Shown piece by piece: positions 26,591-32,550 of a stretch of DNA of 38,838 bases. The stretch comes from Opitutaceae bacterium (GTDB taxonomy: Bacteria > Verrucomicrobiota > Verrucomicrobiia > Opitutales > Opitutaceae): the NCBI GenBank assembly GCA_005792355.1, contig SXSC01000027.1:1-38838 (forward strand). The letters run 5' to 3'. A program made the position numbers and the translations under genes. The notes below the pieces were generated by a model that did no database searches, had not been told where the DNA came from, and worked only from the letters and a program-made list of their open reading frames with translations. The first letter of the stretch is position 1; each line of letters begins with the position of its first letter.

Positions 26591-26809
26591 ACTAGCCCGC
26601 ATTTTTCACACTCAAACTGCCTTTCAATCATGTCCCACTTCCGCCGCGATCACCCTTCGGCGCTGCCTTCGAGTTCATGCGGGCTAAAAGGCAAAACCGC
26701 AGCGGTTTTGCCAATAGCCCGGACGCTCCAGACGGTTGAGAGCACGGCAAGGATCTCTGACCAGGCTGTGGCGGCGCAGGAGAGAAGAGTGTGAAAAGTC
26801 CGGGCTAGT
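26591..26809. mobile_element. 219-bp MITE-like element with 23-bp terminal inverted repeats
   Basis: The left end starts ACTAGCCCGCATTTTTCACA (26591-26610) and continues to 26613. Its reverse complement matches 26787-26809 at 21 of 23 positions. Near the middle is a strong hairpin: CGGGCTA (26680-26686) with TAGCCCG (26715-26721), enclosing GGCAAAACCG (26690-26699) with CGGTTTTGCC (26703-26712). It has no ORF of note and no transposase. Its ends resemble TGAAATATCCAGGTTAG at 5893-5909. It sits just upstream of the Gfo/Idh gene. Confidence 0.6.
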
Positions 26810-26835
26810 GTGCCGACCGCAAAGTAGCGTGCCAA

Positions 26836-26897
26836 GTAGCGGCGAGCGCCAGCGAGTGGAGCGCGCCGGTGGTCCACTCGCTGGCGCTCGCAGCTAC
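26836..26897. repeat. REP-like hairpin with perfect 18-bp arms
   Basis: CGAGCGCCAGCGAGTGGA (26843-26860) and its exact reverse complement (26873-26890) flank a 12-base loop; GTAGC/GCTAC extends the stem outward after a 2-base mismatch. No coding role seen. Confidence 0.75.
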
Positions 26898-26999
26898 ACG
26901 TCACGAAAGTTATTGGTCGCGCCACTAGCGGTCATCGGTCCGGAAAAACAGGTAGCCGGAGGTGTCCGCACAATTCCAATTTATTCCGGATGAAGGTGG

Positions 27000-27061
27000 G
27001 CGGGGTGCCCTCACCCCGCGGAAAAGCGATTCCGAAGCGGTGTCGCGGGGTGAGGGCACCC
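27000..27061. repeat. Double hairpin GCGGGGTG repeat (intergenic copy)
   Basis: An 18-base arm (27003-27020) has its perfect reverse complement at 27044-27061 with a 23-base loop. The first arm is itself self-complementary (GCGGGGTG…CACCCCGC) and is identical over 20 bases to 678-697. The rest of the 26488-27218 gap (731 bp) shows nothing I can call a gene. Confidence 0.75.
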
Positions 27062-27218
27062 TGCCGGCAAATACCAAAACGTTTACCGGGAAAATTCACA
27101 CACGTCACAAAGTAGAACCAAGCCACGGACGAGGCCTGGGTCGCCGCGAGGCTGGGTGCGACTCCGGATCGGAAACGGGAATTCACAAATTTTGGCACTG
27201 TCGGCAGGGGGAGGTGGA

Positions 27219-28139
27219 TTACGGTGCGCGATGCGCAGCCCAGAAGCGGCACTCATCGGAAAAGTCGTGCACCGCGTGGTGTTCGCGGGCGATCTCCACG
27301 CGCATCGCGTCAAAGCCATGTTGCCAGCCGGTGGCCGCGAGATCCTCCAAAATTTCACGGCGGTCGGGCAGATGCATGAAAGTCCGTCCGGCCTCATCCG
27401 TGAAGTAGCGGTCGCCGTACTCCACGAGCCGCGGATCCTGTTTACCCTGGCTCCAGCGCAGTTTTTCCAGGCGCCAGAGCGCCCGTTCCGTCGGCGAGGA
27501 ATCGCGGTCGTGGGTGGTGAACAGCAACGGGGCGCGAGGCGCACACACGCGGTGCAACTCTGCCAAGGCGGCTCGCCGGTTATCCCGGCCGGGAATCTGC
27601 ATCAGCCCGTTGAACATGAACAGCGCCCCGCCGAAGGCCCGATCACGCAACCTCACCCCGCCAGCGGCCACTGCCTCGGGCGGTGAGCCACCAGCCATCT
27701 TGTCACGTAATACGTGACATGTTGGCAGTTTGGTCGCGGTCTCCGGGGCGGACGCGAGATCCGTCTTGTCACTTATTACGTGACAAGAGGTGAGGTTGGT
27801 GGCGTCGGCGTGGAGGAAGGTGATGGCGGCGGCCTTGCGCTCAAGGGCGAGGCTGCGGGCCTGGTCGACGAGTTCCGCGGCGAAATCGAAGGCGGTGAGC
27901 CAGCGGTAGCCAAGCGCCCACAGGCCAAGCGTCACCCGGCCGGCGCCGCAGCCGGCCTCGAGCAGGCGCGCCCGGTGATCGGGGAAGAAGCGTTCGATCA
28001 ACGCCCGCTCCGAGGCCCAGAGGCCGAGCTCGTGCGCGGCCCGCGTGTAGTGGATGACCGCCTGGAGATCGTTGAAATCGGCCCGGACGGTGGCGGCGGT
28101 TATTTTTTCCAACGGTGGCTGGCGGAGGCTAGGCGGCAA
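27219..28139 (-). CDS. Class I SAM-dependent methyltransferase
   Basis: 306 aa. SAM-binding motif I at 58-68 (RLLEAGCGAGR), motif II acidic end (TAFDFA), motif III HADATN (110-115). The usual next strand, here GGALFMFNGLMQIPG, comes about 50 residues later than expected because residues 118-165 are an insertion coded partly by two palindromic repeats. The C-terminal part (APRAPLLFTTHDRD, ECRFWAAHRAP) completes the fold, a Methyltransf_11/25-like type. Small-molecule or protein substrate is unknown. The start overlaps the upstream Uma2 gene by 11 bp, so the two are likely co-transcribed. Whether the insertion leaves the enzyme active is open. Confidence 0.8.
   Translation of the reverse strand: MPPSLRQPPLEKITAATVRADFNDLQAVIHYTRAAHELGLWASERALIERFFPDHRARLLEAGCGAGRVTLGLWALGYRWLTAFDFAAELVDQARSLALERKAAAITFLHADATNLTSCHVISDKTDLASAPETATKLPTCHVLRDKMAGGSPPEAVAAGGVRLRDRAFGGALFMFNGLMQIPGRDNRRAALAELHRVCAPRAPLLFTTHDRDSSPTERALWRLEKLRWSQGKQDPRLVEYGDRYFTDEAGRTFMHLPDRREILEDLAATGWQHGFDAMRVEIAREHHAVHDFSDECRFWAAHRAP
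27701..27787. repeat. Two palindromes TGTCACGTA/TACGTGACA in frame in the methyltransferase gene
   Basis: Copy 1: TGTCACGTA (27701-27709), one base, TACGTGACA (27711-27719), perfect 9-bp arms. Copy 2: CTTGTCAC (27765-27772) with GTGACAAG (27780-27787). The copies are 66 bp (22 codons) apart and so encode near-repeated peptides SCHVISDK and TCHVLRDK in the same frame. Confidence 0.75.
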
Positions 28140-28683
28140 AAACGGCGGCGAGTTCGATGGTCAGCCCGGGCAGCAGCGTGCTCGTGACACGCTGCTTCGC
28201 GCGGTAGGTGGCGACGGGGGTGTCGGCGTTTTCAGCCAGGCGGTAAAGGGCGAGCGTGCGTTTCGCGGGATCGATGATCCAAAGCTCCTCGACGCCGGTG
28301 CGCGCATACACGGCGCGCTTGGGGCCGAGATCGTATTTCTCGCTGGTTTTCGAGAGAATCTCGACGACGAGATCGGGCGCGCCCTCGATGCCGTGTTCCG
28401 CGATGATTCCGAGGTTGGCCTTGGCCACGAAAAGCAGGTCGGGTTGGTAGACGTTGAAATCCGAGAGATGGACGTCGAGCGGCGCGATGTAGATTTTGCC
28501 GATGGGATGGACGGCGAGGTGGTTGCCGAGAATTCGCGCGAGGTTGAACAGGATGTCTTGGTGAAACGGACCGGGGGACGGGGCCATGACGAGATCTCCT
28601 TCGATGAGCTGGTGGTTGGGCGCCCCCACGGGAATCAGCGCATAATCGTGGCGCGTGATCGGACGTGCTTTGGTCGAGAGCAT
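28129..28683 (-). CDS. Uma2-family (DUF820) PD-(D/E)xK nuclease-like protein
   Basis: 184 aa. The Uma2 fold is recognisable: an N-terminal HQLIEGDLVMAPSPGPFHQDI, a core strand with catalytic-type Asp in NVYQPDLLFVAK, then APDLVVEILSKTSEKYDLGPKRAVYA with the ExL part, and VEELWIIDPAKRTLALYR. Members are predicted endonuclease-fold proteins of unknown biological role, abundant in cyanobacteria and Verrucomicrobia. ATG 28683 is well placed before the first helix. It lies 30 bp after the rRNA methyltransferase gene and overlaps the following methyltransferase. Confidence 0.85.
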   Translation of the reverse strand: MLSTKARPITRHDYALIPVGAPNHQLIEGDLVMAPSPGPFHQDILFNLARILGNHLAVHPIGKIYIAPLDVHLSDFNVYQPDLLFVAKANLGIIAEHGIEGAPDLVVEILSKTSEKYDLGPKRAVYARTGVEELWIIDPAKRTLALYRLAENADTPVATYRAKQRVTSTLLPGLTIELAAVFAA

Positions 28684-28713
28684 GCGGAAATCTCGCGAGA
28701 AATCAGCGGAACG

Positions 28714-29889
28714 TCAACCGCGCCGCCACGCCGCGATGAACATGCCGTTGGCGTTGAGCTCGTGCGGCCAGAGGGTGACGGCAGCCGGGTTCGTTGAGCC
28801 CGGACCCGCCGCCGCCAAGCCTTTGGCGGGCAGGCCGGGGTCAGCGACCCCGGCTACAACGCCGGACAGCGGAAGCGGCTGCAGCTCCGGATGCGCGAGG
28901 CCGAAGGCGTCGGCCACGGCGGTGGTTTCGCTGCGGGTGAGCGTGCACACCGAGTAGATGAGGCGCCCGCCCGGCTTGAGGGAGCCGGCAACCACGTTCA
29001 GCAACGCGAGCTGCGTCGCGGCGAGTTCCCGCACGTCGGCGGGGGTCGTCGTCCAGCGCGCGTGGGGGTTGCGCTGCCAGGTGCCGACGCCACTGCACGG
29101 CGCGTCGACGAGGATGCCGTCGAACTTCGTCTTGGTTGGTAGTTTGGCGCCGCCGTCCCACACCGCGGCGCGGTAGTTGAAGATCTGGGCGCGGGCGGCC
29201 CGGCGTTTCAGCGTATCGAGTCTTCGGGTATGCCGATCGCTCGCCCACACGACGCCTTTGTTGTTCATCAGATCGGCGAGATGCAGGGTCTTGCCGCCCT
29301 CGCCGGCGCAGGCGTCCCACCACGTTTCGCCCGGGACGGGGGCGCACGCGTGGCCGACGAGCTGCGAGGCGAGATCCTGGATTTCGAATTCACCGGTTTT
29401 GAACTGCTCGGTCTTGAAAAGATCCTGCGTGCCGGTGAAGTGCAGCGCGTCGGGGGCGCGATCGGTGCGTTCGCACGCGAAGAGGGATTTGGCGAGCGCG
29501 TAGCTCTTGTTCGGACGAGCGCGGAGCCAGAGAGCCGGCTCGCGCTGGAGCTGGCGGAGATACTCGGGCGGCAGCTCCATTTCCGTGGCGAGCCAGGCTG
29601 GGACGGTGCGGACGGCGAGGGTCTCGGCCTTGACGGATTTTTCGTCGGCGTGGAAGCGCTCGTGGAGGCTGGCGGCGTGTTCGACGCGTTTCTGGGGCGA
29701 GGCCTTGGGATCGAGCCACGCGAGCCAGCGGAAGTAAGCGAACACGGCGCGGCTGATCGCGCGTTTGGCTGGCGGCTGCAGATAGCGGTGGTGTTCGAAG
29801 TAGAAACGCAGTGCGGAGTCGGCGCGCTGATCGACGGTGATCGTGGCGAGGACCTGGGCGGCGTGGTTGATAATCGCTTGGTCGGGCAT
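28714..29889 (-). CDS. RsmB/NOP2-family 16S rRNA (cytosine-C5) methyltransferase-like protein
   Basis: 391 aa from ATG 29889; the open frame continues to 30021 but through a repeat. An N-terminal NusB-like helical domain (about 1-95) is followed by the catalytic domain with motif I WDACAGEGGKTLHL (191-204), motif IV DAPCSGVG with Cys265, and motif VI YSVCTLTRSE with the nucleophile-type Cys315. It methylates C5 of a cytosine in rRNA, probably in the small subunit, in the cytoplasm. Residues about 345-365 are a Gly/Pro-rich stretch coded by two hairpins (28812-28854), in a loop just before the last strand. First gene of the three-gene minus-strand set with the Uma2 and SAM methyltransferase genes. 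Confidence 0.87.
   Translation of the reverse strand: MPDQAIINHAAQVLATITVDQRADSALRFYFEHHRYLQPPAKRAISRAVFAYFRWLAWLDPKASPQKRVEHAASLHERFHADEKSVKAETLAVRTVPAWLATEMELPPEYLRQLQREPALWLRARPNKSYALAKSLFACERTDRAPDALHFTGTQDLFKTEQFKTGEFEIQDLASQLVGHACAPVPGETWWDACAGEGGKTLHLADLMNNKGVVWASDRHTRRLDTLKRRAARAQIFNYRAAVWDGGAKLPTKTKFDGILVDAPCSGVGTWQRNPHARWTTTPADVRELAATQLALLNVVAGSLKPGGRLIYSVCTLTRSETTAVADAFGLAHPELQPLPLSGVVAGVADPGLPAKGLAAAGPGSTNPAAVTLWPHELNANGMFIAAWRRG
28812..28854. repeat. Two hairpins in frame in the rsmB-like gene
   Basis: CCGCCAA (28812-28818) with TTGGCGG (28823-28829), then GCCGGGGTC (28834-28842) with GACCCCGGC (28846-28854). Together they code the Gly/Pro-rich loop GVADPGLPAKGLAAAGPGS. Confidence 0.65.
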
Positions 29890-30118
29890 GACGGTGCACC
29901 ACAGAGACCCGGCGCGGCGGAGCCGCAACCGGAAAACCCGGAAAGGCATGGCCACAAAAAGCGCAAGAAACGCAGAAAGATACGTGGTCCGTTTTTGCGT
30001 GTGCTGTGCCGTTGGTGGCAAACCCGCCTTGGAATGTTCCTCGCCCGACGCGGGGATTTTGGCGGAATTGGCTTCCGTCCTTCCGCGGCTTCGGGCGTGA
30101 TGCGACGGTTACCAGCCC
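29890..30118. repeat. Divergent intergenic region with degenerate repeat words
   Basis: It holds CACCACAGAGACC (close to the CACAGAG repeats at 1-130 and 452-589) and GCCACAAAAAGCGCAAG, roughly inverse to TTTTTGCGTGTGC at 29992-30004. It must also carry promoters for the genes read outward on both sides, which I cannot place. Confidence 0.4.
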
Positions 30119-32458
30119 ATGCCCGACGACGTGAAACCAGCGGTCTTCATCAGCTACGCGCGCGACGACACCGCGGCGGCGCGGCGGGTCGCCGATGCAT
30201 TGCGGGCGGGCGGCATCGAGGTGTGGTTTGATCAAAACGAACTCGTGGGCGGGGATGCCTGGGACCAAAAACTCCGCCGGCAGATCGCCGAGTGCGCCTT
30301 GTTCGTGCCGGTGATCTCGGCGGCGACGCAGGCGCGGCGCGAGGGTTATTTCCGCCTGGAGTGGAAGCTGGCCGACGAACGCACGCACCTGATGGCGGAA
30401 GGCACGCCGTTTCTGTTGCCGGTGAAGATCGACGAGACCAACGAGCGCGGTGCACTGGTGCCGAAGTCGTTTCTCGCCGTGCAGTGGACCTCGGCGCCGG
30501 GCGGTGAGGTGCCGGCGGCGTTTGTCGAGCGGGTGGGGAAGTTGGTTGGTGGTTCGGTCATGGAGGCGGGACGCCCTCGTCCCGCACAACGCGACGAGGG
30601 CGTCGCGCCCCCAGAAGTTCAGCAGGTGGGCCGTGCGCTCCGCGCGCGGCGTCGTGCATCCTCCGTCGTCGTTGCGGTGGCGACGCTTGCGACTATCGCT
30701 GGCTGGTGGATTTGGCGCCAGGAATCGCCAGCGACAACGCTCGCCGAACCAGCGGCGCGGCGGAGCGCACCGCCCACCTCGGAGAAGGCCGCCCTGCCCG
30801 CAGCTGCCAAATCCATCGCGGTGCTGCCCTTCGAGAATCTCAGCCCGGACAAGGCGGACGAGATCTTCGCCGACGGGATGCACGACGAAGTGATTTCGGC
30901 GCTGACGAAAATCCGCGACCTCACGGTCATCGCTCGCTCGTCGGTGCTCGGCTATCGGAAGATCGAGGGACGCAACCTGCGGCAAATCGCCGCCGAGCTG
31001 AAGGTGGCGCATGTGCTGGAGGGGCGGGTGCGTCGCATGGGCAGTCAGGTCAAGGTCACGGTCGAGTTGATCGAGGTGGGCACGGGCAAGCTGCTCTGGG
31101 CGAATCCGTATACCGAGGAGCTGACCAATGCCTTTACCATCCAGTCGAAGCTGGCCGATGCGATCACGACGGCGCTCAAGGCAACGTTTTCGCCCGAGGA
31201 GAAATCCCGGATCGATCGCCAGTTCACCAAGGATCCCGTGGCCTACGAGTTGTTCCTGCGGGCGAAAATCGCGGATGAAAAAATCTCGGGCCGTGCCGGT
31301 CTGGCGGGATTCGATCAGGTGGCCGCGCTCTATCAAAGTGCGGTCGCCCAGGATCCGGCGTTCGCGCTGGCCTATGCGCGACTCACCCGCATCCACGGGA
31401 TGGCGTATTGGTTTGGCGACGTAGATCCCAGTCCGGCCCGGCGCGGACTGGCTGAGGCGGCGATGGCGGCGGCGCAACGGCTAGCGCCGGATGCGCCGGA
31501 AACCCGGATGGCGCGGGGGACCGTCGCGTATTTCTGCGACAACGACTGGCCGCGGGCCTTGGCGGAATACAAACAGGCCGAGGTGGAGTTGCCCAATGAC
31601 GCTTTCTTGCAGGCCCTGATCGCGTTTACGCACCGGCGCCTTGGTCACTGGCAGGAGACGGTCAATTACCTGGAGCGCACGCTCGTGCTGAGTCCGCTCG
31701 ATTTGTATCACACGCACCAGACTGGGTTGTTCCTGATGACTTTGCGCCGCTATGGGCCGTCGCGCGAACTCGCGGAGCGGTGTGTGGGGTTCAGCAGGGA
31801 TTCTTCCGCACTGGAACTTCTCGAACGGACGCGGTTCGCGATTGATGGGGACCTGGGTGCCTATGCTCGCGCGCTCGGGGCGCGCCCGTTGGCGGGCACT
31901 GATCCCACCGGAATGCGCCAGGCATACCAAATCGCGATGCTGACGCGGGATTATGCGGGGGCGGAGCGGGCGCTGGCGGATCCGCGACTGAAAGACTTGG
32001 GTACTTCGGAGGGCATCGCCGTCGAACCGGTCACCCTCCATCGGGCGCTGGTGGCGTTTCTCGATGGTCGCAGCGAGCCGGCCCGGCGCTTCGCCGAAGA
32101 AGCGATGGCCGAATATCGGCGCGGGACTTGGACGCGGCGGCAACAACCCTATGTGGCGATGGCTGTCGCGCTGGCCAAAGCGCTGGCGGGACGCGCGGAC
32201 GAGGCGGTGCGCGAAACCGAAGCGTCGGCGGAGAGCGCGATCAAGGCCGATGCCTACGGAGGCACACTTGGCCTCTTTGCCCTGGGTCGAATCTACGTGA
32301 TCTTCGATCGGCGAGACGAAGCCTTGGCGACGCTACGGCGCTGTTTCGACGGGCCGTCGTTTCTTTCGGCCAACGAAATCCGCCTCGACCCGCTCTGGTC
32401 GCGGTTGAAGGACGATCCGCGGTTCGAGGAGATTCTGAAATCGGCGAAGGCGCTGTAA
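30119..32458 (+). CDS. TIR domain–membrane–TolB-like–TPR protein
   Basis: 779 aa. Residues 7-135 form a TIR domain (AVFISYARDD, WFDQNELVGGDAWDQ), with Glu81 in YFRLEWKLADERT at the place of the catalytic glutamate of NADase TIRs. Residues 150-166 are a linker coded by a hairpin repeat. A membrane helix is at about 181-199. A TolB/FlgO-like domain starts at 232 (SIAVLPFENLSPDKADEIFADG) and extends to about 360. From 370 to the end come TPR-like helical repeats. The layout suggests a membrane-anchored sensor with a cytoplasmic TIR. It could serve in defence or stress signalling, or only as a scaffold. No defence partner gene is adjacent. Confidence 0.85.
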   Translation: MPDDVKPAVFISYARDDTAAARRVADALRAGGIEVWFDQNELVGGDAWDQKLRRQIAECALFVPVISAATQARREGYFRLEWKLADERTHLMAEGTPFLLPVKIDETNERGALVPKSFLAVQWTSAPGGEVPAAFVERVGKLVGGSVMEAGRPRPAQRDEGVAPPEVQQVGRALRARRRASSVVVAVATLATIAGWWIWRQESPATTLAEPAARRSAPPTSEKAALPAAAKSIAVLPFENLSPDKADEIFADGMHDEVISALTKIRDLTVIARSSVLGYRKIEGRNLRQIAAELKVAHVLEGRVRRMGSQVKVTVELIEVGTGKLLWANPYTEELTNAFTIQSKLADAITTALKATFSPEEKSRIDRQFTKDPVAYELFLRAKIADEKISGRAGLAGFDQVAALYQSAVAQDPAFALAYARLTRIHGMAYWFGDVDPSPARRGLAEAAMAAAQRLAPDAPETRMARGTVAYFCDNDWPRALAEYKQAEVELPNDAFLQALIAFTHRRLGHWQETVNYLERTLVLSPLDLYHTHQTGLFLMTLRRYGPSRELAERCVGFSRDSSALELLERTRFAIDGDLGAYARALGARPLAGTDPTGMRQAYQIAMLTRDYAGAERALADPRLKDLGTSEGIAVEPVTLHRALVAFLDGRSEPARRFAEEAMAEYRRGTWTRRQQPYVAMAVALAKALAGRADEAVRETEASAESAIKADAYGGTLGLFALGRIYVIFDRRDEALATLRRCFDGPSFLSANEIRLDPLWSRLKDDPRFEEILKSAKAL
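30561..30604. repeat. GCGGGACG hairpin in frame in the TIR gene
   Basis: GACGCCCTCGTC (30570-30581) pairs perfectly with GACGAGGGCGTC (30593-30604). Positions 30561-30585 equal the intergenic copy at 673-697 except that GT/AC in the stem is replaced by AC/GT, so pairing is kept. It codes residues about 148-162 of the linker after the TIR domain. Confidence 0.8.
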
Positions 32459-32499
32459 ACGGTGCGTTACGGCGCGACGACGGAATCACGATCGGTCAT

Positions 32500-32519
32500 G
32501 CGGGGTGGGGGCACCCCGC
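32500..32519. terminator. Hairpin between the convergent TIR and dnaE genes
   Basis: GCGGGGTG (32500-32507), loop GGGG, CACCCCGC (32512-32519). It belongs to the same repeat family as 678-697 and 27000-27061, and could end both convergent transcripts although no U-run is present. Confidence 0.5.
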
Positions 32520-32550
32520 CTCCAATGAGACGATCGCGCGGCCGGACGCC

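Noticed and set aside
27701..27787. A CRISPR array because of two similar palindromic units
   Set aside because: Only two copies, 66 bp apart, inside an open gene; no regular spacer series and no cas genes.
29390..31477. 695-codon minus-strand open frame spanning the rsmB-like and TIR genes
   Set aside because: It overlaps two genes in another frame or strand and has low-complexity Arg/His-rich sequence.
30119..32458. A complete phage-defence island around the TIR gene
   Set aside because: Neighbours are an rRNA methyltransferase, a Uma2 protein and dnaE; no partner nuclease, cyclase or other defence gene is adjacent.
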